Part shown: one piece after another, positions 16,433-27,255 of the stretch
How positions within the stretch are numbered: position 1 is the first letter of the stretch
How the letters are laid out: every line of letters begins with the position of its first letter
Assembly: GCA_020850615.1 (NCBI GenBank)
Contig: JADZEI010000022.1
Coordinates: 1-64,000, forward strand
Direction: 5' to 3'
Length of the DNA stretch: 64,000 nt
From: Dehalococcoidia bacterium
GTDB lineage: Bacteria > Chloroflexota > Dehalococcoidia > Tepidiformales > Tepidiformaceae
Position numbers and translations under genes: made by a program
Notes under the pieces: model-generated
Database searches by the model: none
Seen by the model: only the letters and a program-made list of their open reading frames with translations
What the model was told of the DNA's origin: nothing

Positions 16433-18118
16433 TTAGAGGGTAACCGTCTGGAGGCTGTTGACGTACGGCAGGCCGGCCTGGCGCTCCCAGCTCTTGATCT
16501 TCGAAGAGATCGCCCACTGAGACTCGACGTACGGCGCAGCGATGAAGTAGTGCTTGTCGTACGCGAGCTTGAGGCCCTGCTTGATGAGCTCTTCCTGCGC
16601 CTTCGGATCGATCTCCGTCTCCAGCTTGCCGATGAGCGCCTGGATCTCGTCGTCGTTGTCCGTGGTGGCGTAGGCGCCGCCCTTCTTGTAGTAGGTGACG
16701 AGGAGGATGCCGCCGTTGCTGAAGTTCGGGAACGAGATCGGGCCGAGGCCGCGCGGGGTCTTCGCCTGGAAGTCGGTGAAGTAGGCGCCGGACTCCTTGG
16801 TCTCGATCTTGGTGTTGATGCCGATTTCCTTCCAGAAACTGGCGTAGGCCTGCATGATCTCGGGGATCATCGGGTAGGACGACGAGGAGTAGGAGCCGAG
16901 GCGGAACTCCTGGCCCTCAGCGCCGGCCTGCTTGATGAGGTCCTTCGCCTTCGCGACGTCCCGCTTGAGCGGCTTGAACATGTTCGCGTCGTAGCCGGTC
17001 GAGTTCGGGAAGACGAGGATGTCCGGGCCGGGGGCGCCGAGCTTGAGAAGGTTCTTTGCAATCGACTCCTGGTCGACGGCAAGCTTCATGGCTTCCCGGA
17101 AGCGCGGGTCCTTCTGGACGCTGGTGGTCGCCGGGTCCCAGAGGTCCTGGAAGCGGACCGTCATCTGGGCGGTGTTGTCGGTCTTGACGATCTTGATCGA
17201 AGACTCGTTCTTCAGGGTCTCAGCGGCGGGGCCGATGATGCCTTCGATGATGTCGGCTTCGCCCGTCTTGATCTGGGCGATACGAGTCTGCTGGTCCGGG
17301 ACGATGTTGAGGCGGACGTTCTGGACGCGCGGCACCCAGGCCTTGTTCCAGTAGAGCTCGTTCGCAACGAGGTCGATGTACTGGCCGACCTTGTTCTCCT
17401 TCACTGCGAACGGGCCGGTGCCCATCGGCTGGCTTTTGAAGCCTTCGGCGCCAACCTTCTCGTAGTGCGCACGGGAGGAAACGGGCCAGCCACGGGAGAC
17501 GCCGGTGACACCCATCTCTTCCATCTGGAAGACGACGGGGGTCTTGAACTTGATGGTGATCGTGTCGGTCCCGGTGATGTCCACCGAGGTCACGCTGTTC
17601 TTGATCTTCGCCGAGGGCGGCGCGGGCGGGTTGTTCCCGACGTACGCATCGAACGACCACTTGATGTCTTCGGCGGTAACGTCGGTGCCGTCCCAGAACT
17701 TGACGCCGGGGCGGAGCTTGAAGGTGATGGTCGTGGGTTCGGGCTGCTCCATGCTGAGAGCGAGGCGCGGCGTGCTCTTGGCTGCCAGGTCGCCGCCGAA
17801 AAAGCCTTCGTAGGCGTGGAAGTAGATGGGGGAGGAGAGGCCGCCGGTCTGGAAGAACGGGCTGGCGGACTGCTCCTGGAGGGTGGCGACGCTGACCTTG
17901 ATCGAGCCCGCAGGCTTCGCGGCGGTGGCCGACGCGGTCGACGTGCCGGTGGCGGAACCGGTCGCCGTGCCTGTGGCGCTCGCCGTGCCGGTCGCAGTGG
18001 CGGTGGTCGTCTCGTCGTCATCGTCGCTGCCGCAGCCGAAGGCAGCGGCGGCGGCGAGGCCAGTAGCGGCGACGCCGGACGTCTGGAGGAACCCGCGACG
18101 GCCGATGCGGCGGCGCAT
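16433..18118 (-). CDS. Extracellular solute-binding lipoprotein, family 5 (peptide-type), Tat signal
   Basis: A 561-aa solute-binding protein, first gene of the ABC transport operon. It starts with a twin-arginine signal (GRRGFLQTSG) and a lipobox AFGC that would make Cys29 the acylated residue, so it should be exported folded and anchored outside the membrane. A ~40-residue Thr/Ala/Gly linker follows (TATATGTASATGTATG-type repeats), then the SBP_bac_5 domain with LRPGVKFWDGTDVTAEDIKW. The ATG at 18118 is preferred because it places the Tat motif at the N-terminus and has GAGG just upstream. The ligand is unknown; the family binds peptides, nickel chelates, or sugars. Confidence 0.88.
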   Translation of the reverse strand: MRRRIGRRGFLQTSGVAATGLAAAAAFGCGSDDDDETTTATATGTASATGTATGSATGTSTASATAAKPAGSIKVSVATLQEQSASPFFQTGGLSSPIYFHAYEGFFGGDLAAKSTPRLALSMEQPEPTTITFKLRPGVKFWDGTDVTAEDIKWSFDAYVGNNPPAPPSAKIKNSVTSVDITGTDTITIKFKTPVVFQMEEMGVTGVSRGWPVSSRAHYEKVGAEGFKSQPMGTGPFAVKENKVGQYIDLVANELYWNKAWVPRVQNVRLNIVPDQQTRIAQIKTGEADIIEGIIGPAAETLKNESSIKIVKTDNTAQMTVRFQDLWDPATTSVQKDPRFREAMKLAVDQESIAKNLLKLGAPGPDILVFPNSTGYDANMFKPLKRDVAKAKDLIKQAGAEGQEFRLGSYSSSSYPMIPEIMQAYASFWKEIGINTKIETKESGAYFTDFQAKTPRGLGPISFPNFSNGGILLVTYYKKGGAYATTDNDDEIQALIGKLETEIDPKAQEELIKQGLKLAYDKHYFIAAPYVESQWAISSKIKSWERQAGLPYVNSLQTVTL

Positions 18119-18344
18119 GTTCCTCGTCCAGTAGTTATCCCTCTCCAATGTACAACCCCTCTTGGTGGATTCCGGGCCGCGGGGGTGCGGTCCGCGCTGG
18201 GCCGTGGCGCCTGGCGGCGCCGGTGCGTGCTGGGCCGGGTCATGTTCGCGTGGAAATACTGGTAACGAGCTCCGGTGCGATGCCGCAATACGTCGCGACG
18301 ATACCCCTACCGAACACTGACATCGGTGCCAGTTTCGGCTTGGG

Positions 18345-18373
18345 ATTGTCTGATCGGGTGCGGGGTGCGTCAA
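18345..18373 (-). promoter_or_regulatory. Promoter TTGACG-17-GACAAT upstream of the ABC transporter operon
   Basis: On the minus strand TTGACG (18373-18368) and GACAAT (18350-18345) are separated by 17 nt. This lies in the 319-nt gene-free stretch 18119-18437 between the solute-binding protein start and the tRNA. It would give a leader of about 220 nt; no recognised riboswitch fold was identified in that leader. Confidence 0.55.
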
Positions 18374-18437
18374 GCAAATCTATGGAAGGAAAAGGTTCGA
18401 CGGATACAAACGAATAACGAAACGGGAAGTACGCTGG

Positions 18438-18510
<73 letters not shown>

Positions 18511-18718
18511 GCGTGCAGGCGAGCGGACGCGCCCCGGGGTGGGGCCATGCCCTGCGGGATGCGGGCAGCTCGCCGTGCGTCCGCCCAGTCTACCAGACAC
18601 GTGCGCGGGGGCGGAGCAGGAATCCCGCGAGGGTGCGTGTGGCGCGGGTCACATGGATGCGGTGGGTGGCATCTCGACCGTGGCCGCGCAACCGGACAGA
18701 ATCCGCTCAGGAGGGGCG

Positions 18719-19477
18719 ATGCCGGAGCTCTTCGCCGCACGACGCGACACAGGCCAACGCCGCCAGACCAACCAGGACCAGGCCGTGGCCGAGCGGCTGC
18801 CCGGCGGGACGGTCGTCCTTGCCGTGGCGGACGGCGTGGGCGGCATGGGCGGCGGGGACCTCGCCAGCGAGGCGACGATCGAGGCGCTGCTTGCGGAGTG
18901 CCGGGCGCGGGACGGCGACGACCCGGTGGCGATCCTCGAGGCGGCGGTGCAGGCGGCGAACGACCGCGTGCGCGAGCTGTCGACGCATGACCCGGCGCAC
19001 AACGGCATGGCCTCGACGCTGGTCGCGATGCTGATCCGGCGGCCGCGCGTGTGGGTGGTGAACCTCGGGGACAGTCGCGCCTACCTGTACTTCGAAGGGC
19101 GCCTGCGGCAGGTGACGGAAGACGACTCATGGGTGGCCGAGCAGGTGCGTGCGAAGCTGCTCACGCCGGAGCAGGCGAAGACGAGCCCGCAGCGGAACAT
19201 CATCACGCGCGGGATCGGCGTCGAGGCAGCTCCCCAGGTCACACCGCGCGCGTTCAGCCTTGTGCCGGGCTCGATGCTGCTGCTCTGCTCAGATGGGCTC
19301 CACGGGGTGGTGGACGAGGCGGCGATCGCGAAGATCCTCGAGAGCGGCCCCGCGGAGGAGGTCTGCAAGGCGCTCGTGGATGCGGCGAACGCGGGAGGGG
19401 GCCCGGACAACATCGGCGTGGCGGTGTACCAGTTCGCGCCCGCGGACGACCCGACGGAGGAAGTCACGCTCGTGTGA
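18719..19477 (+). CDS. PP2C-family serine/threonine protein phosphatase
   Basis: A 252-aa Mg/Mn-dependent phosphatase of the bacterial PrpC/Stp type, expected to remove phosphate from Ser/Thr residues in the cytoplasm. Metal-site motifs are in order: RQTNQDQ near residue 16, VADGVGGMGGG near 38-48, GDSRAYLY near 115, CSDGLHG near 190, and GPDNIG near 230. The ATG at 18719 has AGGAGGGG immediately before it. A longer frame exists upstream but lacks support. The Ser/Thr kinase gene lies tail-to-tail 200 nt away, the usual kinase-phosphatase partnership; the phosphatase probably reverses that kinase. Confidence 0.9.
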   Translation: MPELFAARRDTGQRRQTNQDQAVAERLPGGTVVLAVADGVGGMGGGDLASEATIEALLAECRARDGDDPVAILEAAVQAANDRVRELSTHDPAHNGMASTLVAMLIRRPRVWVVNLGDSRAYLYFEGRLRQVTEDDSWVAEQVRAKLLTPEQAKTSPQRNIITRGIGVEAAPQVTPRAFSLVPGSMLLLCSDGLHGVVDEAAIAKILESGPAEEVCKALVDAANAGGGPDNIGVAVYQFAPADDPTEEVTLV

Positions 19478-19677
19478 GTTTGCGGTTCACGCGGGTTTGG
19501 GCCGGTGTCGCGCGCTGGCGCGGGGCGGGGAGTGCGGGCGTGGGCCCTCCGCGTGCTTACGCGCGCGGCTCGGATCGGCGGTACGTGCCCAGCTGCGCGA
19601 GGCGGTGGTGCCGGCGTGTCGCGGCAGGGGTTGCGCGGGGCGACGCAGGGGAAGCGGTCACGGGCGGGCGGCGGCGG

Positions 19678-21828
<2,151 letters not shown>

Positions 21829-22002
21829 CGTCCACCCTGGCAGCGGCGCCGACCCGCGGATCGCCGCGCCGAGACGGATTCTAGGGCGTGATTCCAGCCG
21901 GCGGCTATGCCATCCGGGACGTGAACTGTGGCCGGGGTCACGTTGGCACGGCGGTGCCAATCTGGACCGGCGCCGGGCATGGCGGATCGTCGTCGATTGG
22001 TA

Positions 22003-22713
22003 TCAGTGACTGACGAAACTGCCTTCCGGCGTCGCGAGGTGCAGGGTGTCGTTCAGGGACTGCAGCGCACGGATGCCCTCGCCGGCGTTGACGATGCTGA
22101 CGGAGGTGTGGGCGGGCCGGAAGAACATGTCGTAGGGCGTGCCGATGATGTGCCCGATGTAGGCGTTGATCACGCCGCCGTGGCAGGCGACGACCACGCG
22201 CTTGCCTTCATTCACGGCGATGATGGCTTCGACGGCGTTGATGCAGCGCTTGCGGAATTCGGCGCTGGATTCGGAGTAGGGGTACACGTCCCACTTCCGT
22301 TCGCGGAGCATGCGCTCGCGGATGCCCAGCAGGAGGGGCGCGCCCATGACCTCGACGGCGGCCTTATCGGGCGGGATTTCGCGGAAGATCTCGACCTCGC
22401 GGAGGTCGTGCATGACCTGGACCTGGAGGCGGTGGTGCTTCGCGATCGACTCGCCGGTTTCGAGCGCGCGGCGGAGCGGGCTGGCGTAGACGACGTCCAC
22501 CTTGTCGGTCGAGAAGCGCTCGCCGACGAGGCGGGCCTGCTGTTCGCCGCGCTCGCTGAGGGGCGGGTCGATGACGTCGCCGACGGGCCCGCGGCGCGGG
22601 TCGGCGACGAACTGCTCGCCGTGGCGCACGAAGACGAGCTGGGTGACGTCGGGGACGTCCGTCAGGAACGCGCGGTCGAAGATCATGGGCGGACGCGGCG
22701 CGCCTTCGGTCAT
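22003..22713 (-). CDS. Histidine phosphatase family protein (phosphoglycerate mutase-like)
   Basis: A 236-aa cytoplasmic protein of the branch-1 histidine phosphatase superfamily. The catalytic RHG motif is in LVFVRHGEQF near residue 26, the second histidine in VVACHGGVINAYIG near 178, and the conserved LSERGEQQA and ASPLRRALET segments are present. This group includes cofactor-dependent phosphoglycerate mutases and several sugar or nucleotide phosphatases; the substrate cannot be chosen here. The gene diverges from an LLM oxidoreductase across an 80-nt gap and has a GAGGG ribosome binding site. Confidence 0.85.
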   Translation of the reverse strand: MTEGAPRPPMIFDRAFLTDVPDVTQLVFVRHGEQFVADPRRGPVGDVIDPPLSERGEQQARLVGERFSTDKVDVVYASPLRRALETGESIAKHHRLQVQVMHDLREVEIFREIPPDKAAVEVMGAPLLLGIRERMLRERKWDVYPYSESSAEFRKRCINAVEAIIAVNEGKRVVVACHGGVINAYIGHIIGTPYDMFFRPAHTSVSIVNAGEGIRALQSLNDTLHLATPEGSFVSH

Positions 22714-22793
22714 GGGCAGTACCCTCGTGGAATGTAGGGCAGATACTAGCGCCCGGCGCCGTAGCAGGCGTTAATCGGCGCGGAGGGCGCACG

Positions 22794-23732
22794 ATGCCGG
22801 TAGCACCGCCAACCGTTTCCTGCATGATCCGCTCCTGGGACATCCGCACGGGGACCACGGGCGGGATGACGCTCGATGCCGCGCGGCGGGCCGAGGAGCT
22901 CGGGCTCGACGGTGTGCTCGCGGGCGACCACGTGACGTTCTTCGGGTATGGCAACGATGGGCTGATCACGCTGACTGCGATTGCGGCGGTGACCGAGCGG
23001 GTCGAGCTCAAGACGAGCGTGTACCTGCTACCGCTGCGGCACCCGGTGCCGGTGGCGCTGCAGTGCGCGCAGCTCGACCAGCTCAGCGAGGGCCGGTTCG
23101 TGCTCGGCATCGGCGTCGGCGGCGAAGACCCGCACGAGTTCACCAGCAGCGGCGTCGACCCGCACACCCGCGGCGCCCGCGCGAACGAAGCGATCGCGAT
23201 CCTCCGGCGGCTGTGGGCCGATGACGACGTGACGTTCGCGGGGCGGCACTACCAGCTCGACGCAGTGACGGTCTACCCGAAGCCGCTGCGCGACATCCCC
23301 ATCTTCGTCGGCGGGCGGAGCGAGGCTGCGCTGCGGCGGGCGGGCCAGCTCGGCGATGGGTACACGGGCATCTGGCTCTCGGTCGAGCGGTTCCTCGCCG
23401 CGCGCGAGAGCATTGCGACGGTGGCCGCCGACGCCGGGCGGGAGGCGGGCGCGATCGAGACGGGGATGCAGTTCTGGACGAGCGTGGCGGAATCGCGCGA
23501 GGAAGCCCGGGCGTGGGTGGCGGCGGGCATGGAGGGGACGTACCGGCTGCCGTTCGAGCGGTTCGAGCGGTACACGCCCTACGGCACCGCGCGCGAGGTC
23601 GCGCAGTTCATCGCGCCGTTCGTGGAGGCCGGGGCGCGGCACGTGAACCTGATCCCGGTGCAGGCCACGCCCGAGGAGAACGTGGAGCGCGCGGCCGAGG
23701 TACGCGAGGAGCTGCGGGCGCTGTTCGCCTGA
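22794..23732 (+). CDS. LLM class (luciferase-like) flavin-dependent oxidoreductase
   Basis: A 312-aa TIM-barrel protein of the bacterial luciferase-like superfamily, whose members use FMN or F420. Recognisable parts are AARRAEELGLDGVLAGDHV near residue 30, TERVELKTSVYLLPLRHPV around 65-83, QLDQLSEGRFVLGIGVGG near 95-113 and IFVGGRSEAALRRAGQLGDG near 170. Reaction and substrate are unknown. GGAGGG lies 7 nt before the ATG. It runs convergently into the response regulator gene with one base between the stops, so it is a single-gene unit. Confidence 0.8.
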   Translation: MPVAPPTVSCMIRSWDIRTGTTGGMTLDAARRAEELGLDGVLAGDHVTFFGYGNDGLITLTAIAAVTERVELKTSVYLLPLRHPVPVALQCAQLDQLSEGRFVLGIGVGGEDPHEFTSSGVDPHTRGARANEAIAILRRLWADDDVTFAGRHYQLDAVTVYPKPLRDIPIFVGGRSEAALRRAGQLGDGYTGIWLSVERFLAARESIATVAADAGREAGAIETGMQFWTSVAESREEARAWVAAGMEGTYRLPFERFERYTPYGTAREVAQFIAPFVEAGARHVNLIPVQATPEENVERAAEVREELRALFA

Positions 23733-23733
23733 A

Positions 23734-24189
23734 TCAGGCGGCGTCGGCGGCGTTGCCCGCGGGCTGCGCACCCGGGCGAAGCACGGTGCCGGCCGACATC
23801 GCGATCGGGTCGCGCGAGAAGTCGCGGATGGTGTCGCGCAGGTCGAAGGTGCGGACGGGCTTGGTCAGGAAGGCGCAGGCGCCAAGCTTGTAGCTGGTGA
23901 CGACCAGGCGGTCATCCGTCGAGGTGGAGAGCATGGCGACCGGGGCCTTCTGCAGCCAGCTGCGGCCGGCGCGCACCTCGTTCAGCAAGCGGATCGCCTC
24001 GCCGTCGGGCAGCTGCGCATCGAGGAAGATGAGGGACGGGACCGTGCGGCGCTCTTCGAGCAGCGCCAGACCGCCGTCAACCGTCGTCGCGGTCAGGACG
24101 CGCGCGGTGCGGTCGATGTTCTGGAGCGAACTGGCGGTGCGCTCGGCGTCCGTTGCCGAGCCATCGATAACGAGAAAAAGCGTGCGCAT
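23734..24189 (-). CDS. Single-domain response regulator (REC), atypical acidic pocket
   Basis: A 151-aa receiver domain with no output domain. The phosphoacceptor is Asp57 (SLIFLDAQLPDG), the conserved Lys is Lys110 (FLTKPV), and a Ser/Thr lies at 88-89. The acidic pair that normally binds Mg2+ near position 10 is reduced to one Asp (VIDGS, Asp9), which may alter phosphorylation chemistry. A 25-residue tail after the domain is rich in Ala/Gly. The start at 24189 has GGAGG 5 nt upstream. It lies 59 nt after the OB-fold gene. No sensor kinase is adjacent. It could act as a phosphate relay or protein-protein switch, for instance in motility. Confidence 0.75.
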   Translation of the reverse strand: MRTLFLVIDGSATDAERTASSLQNIDRTARVLTATTVDGGLALLEERRTVPSLIFLDAQLPDGEAIRLLNEVRAGRSWLQKAPVAMLSTSTDDRLVVTSYKLGACAFLTKPVRTFDLRDTIRDFSRDPIAMSAGTVLRPGAQPAGNAADAA

Positions 24190-24248
24190 TCCTGCCTCCG
24201 GAAGGCCAGTGTCCCGTCCGGGAGGCAGGGTCGACAGGAGGGAGATCC

Positions 24249-24680
24249 CTACAGTTCGGCCGGGCGGAACTGTACGAGCGTGACCTCGGGCGTGACGTCC
24301 TGGTAGGTAGCGACGAGGGGCATGCCGATCTCGACGCGTTCCGGGTCGCAATCGACGATGTTGGCGGTCATGTGGACGCCCTCTTCGAGCTCGACGATCG
24401 CGATGACGTAGGGCACGTCGCCGGCCCACTGGGGGCCCGTGGGGCGGCGGGCTATCGTGTAAGTGTAGAGCGTGGCCCGGCCCGACACCTCGACCCATTC
24501 GAGCTCGTCGCCGGGGCCGAAGGGCGAGATGGCGCGCGGGTAGAACACGTACTTCCCGGTGCCGCGGGAGCGCTGGATGACCAGGCGGTGCTCCCTCGCG
24601 GCGTCCCAGAACGGGCGGGTGACCTCGGAGATCTCGGGGAGCGGCTTCGTGTAGGGCATGGTTTCGTTCGGCTCGGTCAC
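24249..24680 (-). CDS. Zn-ribbon/OB-fold (DUF35) acyl-CoA-associated protein
   Basis: A 143-aa protein of the DUF35 OB-fold family, typical companions of thiolase-like proteins. The start region PLPEISEVTRPFWDAAREHRLVIQRS and the OB-fold strand VSGRATLYTYTI are diagnostic. Most relatives have a CxxC rubredoxin-like zinc ribbon after the N-terminal helix; here the corresponding stretch RSRGTGKYVFYPR has no cysteines, so the zinc site appears lost. The GTG start at 24680 overlaps the thiolase stop as GTGA, which indicates tight coupling. Together the two would act on an acyl-CoA or steroid-like thioester, or form an acyl-binding complex. Confidence 0.8.
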   Translation of the reverse strand: MTEPNETMPYTKPLPEISEVTRPFWDAAREHRLVIQRSRGTGKYVFYPRAISPFGPGDELEWVEVSGRATLYTYTIARRPTGPQWAGDVPYVIAIVELEEGVHMTANIVDCDPERVEIGMPLVATYQDVTPEVTLVQFRPAEL

Positions 24681-25870
24681 CGGTCCCTCCCGAGGATGAG
24701 CGAGACCTGGTCGCTCATGATGCCGCCGTTGCCGTTGACGAAGGCGTACTCGCACTTCTTGACCTGGCGGCCTTTGGCGCGGCGCATCACCTGGCGGGCC
24801 GCTTCCGTGACGTGGGACATGCCGCCGGCGATGCCCGCCTGCCCGAAGGAGAGCTGGCCGCCGTGCGGGTTCAGCGGGAAGTCGCCGTCGAACTGGAGGT
24901 TGTGGGCGTCGACGAACTTGCCGCCCTGGCCCTTCTTCGCGAACCCGGCGTCTTCGAGCGTGATCAGCACCGTGATGGTGTAGCAGTCGTAGACGCTGGC
25001 GACGTCGATGTCCTTGCGACGGAGGCCGGACATGCGGAAGGCGCCATCGGCGGCGGCCTTCACGGAGCTGTCGGTGAGGCTGGGCGCGAAGGTGATGCTC
25101 TTGTGCGTGGTGCATTCGCCCGCGCCGAGGACGTAGGCGGGCGCGTGCTTCAGCTTGCGCGCCTTTCTGGCGCTGGTCACGACGACGGCGGCGGCGCCGG
25201 CCACGGGCATCACGATTTCGAGCAGGTGGAGCGGGTCCACCACGACGGGGGAGTTGAGCACGTCTTCGACGGTGATGGGCTGGCCGAAGAAGAGCGCGTC
25301 GGGGTTGTGGCAGGCGTTGTAGCGCTGGGCGACGGCGATCTTCGCGAGCTGCTCCGGGGTCACGCCGTATTCGTAGCGGTAGCGGTTCGCGATCATTCCG
25401 TAGCCGTAGTTGGCACCGATCGCGCCGAAGGGCACGTCGAACTCGGCGCTGGGGGTGCGGTCGACGCGGCGGCCGGAGAAGCCGGAACTGGCGCTCTTCT
25501 TCGGCGCCTGCACGGAGCTGCGCTCCCGGCGTGAAGCGGTGGTGCAGACGACCGTCTCGCAGAGCCCCGCGTTGATGGCGGCGGCGGCGCGGGTGACCAT
25601 GCCGGCACCGGTGGCGCCGCCGAGGTCCATGACCTCCGAGAAGCGGCAGCGCATGCCGAGGTATTCGATGACGGTCGCGGGCGCCATGAACGGCGCTTCG
25701 GCGAAGGCGGAGACGATGAGGCCGTCGACCTCGCGCATTTCGAGGCCGGCATCGGCGACGGCATCCTGAGCGACCTTCGCGAGCATGCCGAGGGTGGTCT
25801 GGCCTTCGGTGTAGCGCGATGGGCGGAATTCGGCCACACCGGCGATCGCGGCTTTCCCGCGCAGGGACAT
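24677..25870 (-). CDS. Thiolase-like (SCP-x/lipid-transfer) protein lacking the usual nucleophilic Cys
   Basis: A 397-aa protein with the thiolase fold. N-terminal AAIAGVAEFRPSRY, the internal FGAIGANYGYGMIANRY segment and the C-terminal NPHGGQLSFGQAGIAGGM and NGNGGI motifs match the SCP-x-type thiolase group. The region expected to hold the reactive cysteine (near residue 80) reads DLGGATGAGMV with no Cys, so classical thiolytic activity is doubtful. The His of the NxHGG box is present. The ATG at 25870 follows GGGAGG. Its stop overlaps the DUF35 gene. In other bacteria such pairs act in sterol side-chain or fatty acid degradation, sometimes as aldolases; that role is possible here but inferred. 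Confidence 0.82.
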   Translation of the reverse strand: MSLRGKAAIAGVAEFRPSRYTEGQTTLGMLAKVAQDAVADAGLEMREVDGLIVSAFAEAPFMAPATVIEYLGMRCRFSEVMDLGGATGAGMVTRAAAAINAGLCETVVCTTASRRERSSVQAPKKSASSGFSGRRVDRTPSAEFDVPFGAIGANYGYGMIANRYRYEYGVTPEQLAKIAVAQRYNACHNPDALFFGQPITVEDVLNSPVVVDPLHLLEIVMPVAGAAAVVVTSARKARKLKHAPAYVLGAGECTTHKSITFAPSLTDSSVKAAADGAFRMSGLRRKDIDVASVYDCYTITVLITLEDAGFAKKGQGGKFVDAHNLQFDGDFPLNPHGGQLSFGQAGIAGGMSHVTEAARQVMRRAKGRQVKKCEYAFVNGNGGIMSDQVSLILGRDR

Positions 25871-25943
25871 GGAGCGCCTCCCTGGAGAACTGCGGCGTAA
25901 GCGTACCCGCAAAGCGCGGACGCGTCTTGACCAGCGGTAGCGG

Positions 25944-27233
25944 TCAGACCGCCTCTTCGGACGGCTCCATGACGGCGGGCGGATGGGCCGGGATGGCGTC
26001 CGGCTGGCCGCGGGTGCGGCGGTGGGCGCGCAACCAGAAGAGGTAGGCTGGCAGCGCAGTCACCGCGAGCAGGATGCCGGCGACGCGGTAGGCGGCGGGC
26101 AGGCCCCATTCGTCGCCGATCGCGCCGAGGCCGGGTTCGAGGCCCATGAGCACCAGGCTGAAGAGCAGCTGGTATAGCGAGAGGACGGTGGCGCGGCGCG
26201 AGCTGGGGATGCGCTGGTGGAGATAGTTGCCGACGAGCGGGAAGCAGGCGGAGATGACGATGCCGGTCATGGGGAGGAAGACGAAGGCGCCGAGCGAATC
26301 CCAGGCGGCCAGTCCGGCGAAGGCGGCGACCATGCCGAGCGGCAGGAGGGCCATGGTGCGTTCGAGGCCGAAGCCCTGGGCGACGCGGTAGGCCATGAAC
26401 GCGGCGGCCATGCCCAGGAGGCTGCCCGGCACCAGGAACCAGCCGTAGTGGCCGATATCGACGCCGTGCGATTCGAGGAAGGGCTGCGCGAGGATCGAGG
26501 CAGCCGATGCGCTCGCGGTGGTGACCGCGCCGAAGAGCATCATGTAGCGGATGGCGGGGGTGCCGAAGGCGAGCCGGGCCGCTTCCTTCGTGCCGGCGGC
26601 CAGGGAGAGCTGCTCTTCGCCTTCGGCCAGGTGGGGCGGCTCGACGAACGTGAGCGCGACGAGGAACGCCACCGCCATCGTCGCGGCGCCGCACATCACG
26701 GGCACCCAGAGCGCGGTCGCATCGGCGAGGGGCGCACCGGCGATGAGGGCCAGGAGCCCGGCGCCAGCGGCGACGGATCGCGTGCGCCCCCAGAGCTTCT
26801 CGAACTCGTGCTCGCGGCCGGCGTGCTTGAGCGAATCGAAGAAGAAGGCGGAATCGGCGCCGGAGCAGAGGGTCCACGCGACGGCCCAGAGGATGTACGA
26901 GGCGAGCAGGACGGCGTAGCTATCGGCGATGCCGAAGATGAAGATGGCGGCGCAGTTCACGCCCGCGCCCATCGCGAGCGAGACCTTGCGGCCGAAGCGG
27001 TCGGCGACGGCGCCGGTGGGGACCTCGGCGAGGACCATGACGAGCCAGAAGGGCGCATCGAGGGCGGTGATCTGGGTGAGCGAGAGGTCGCGTTCTTCGC
27101 GCAGGTAGATGACCCAGATGGGCAGCCAGAGCTGGAGGTCCATCAGGAAGCGGAAGATGTAGAACCGCCGGATGTTGCCGGCGTAGGGATTGGCGTCCCT
27201 GGTCACCATGGCTGGCGGGGAATGGTAGGGCAT
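25944..27233 (-). CDS. Major facilitator superfamily transporter
   Basis: A 429-aa integral membrane protein with about 12 membrane segments. The motif GAVADRFGRKVSLAMG between TM2 and TM3 is the MFS A-motif and the two six-helix halves flank a charged loop near residue 200-215 (LAEGEEQ). No substrate-specific motif was recognised; it may be an efflux pump or a solute carrier. Two starts are possible, ATG at 27233 and ATG at 27209; neither has a strong ribosome binding site. It begins 22 nt after hemW and is followed by the thiolase gene after 73 nt, all on the same strand. Confidence 0.8.
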   Translation of the reverse strand: MPYHSPPAMVTRDANPYAGNIRRFYIFRFLMDLQLWLPIWVIYLREERDLSLTQITALDAPFWLVMVLAEVPTGAVADRFGRKVSLAMGAGVNCAAIFIFGIADSYAVLLASYILWAVAWTLCSGADSAFFFDSLKHAGREHEFEKLWGRTRSVAAGAGLLALIAGAPLADATALWVPVMCGAATMAVAFLVALTFVEPPHLAEGEEQLSLAAGTKEAARLAFGTPAIRYMMLFGAVTTASASAASILAQPFLESHGVDIGHYGWFLVPGSLLGMAAAFMAYRVAQGFGLERTMALLPLGMVAAFAGLAAWDSLGAFVFLPMTGIVISACFPLVGNYLHQRIPSSRRATVLSLYQLLFSLVLMGLEPGLGAIGDEWGLPAAYRVAGILLAVTALPAYLFWLRAHRRTRGQPDAIPAHPPAVMEPSEEAV

Positions 27234-27255
27234 CGGCCGGCCAGCCGCCCGCGGC

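Noticed and set aside
18119..18437. Riboswitch in the leader of the ABC transporter operon
   Set aside because: The leader is about 220 nt but no known aptamer core was recognised; only the promoter is reported.
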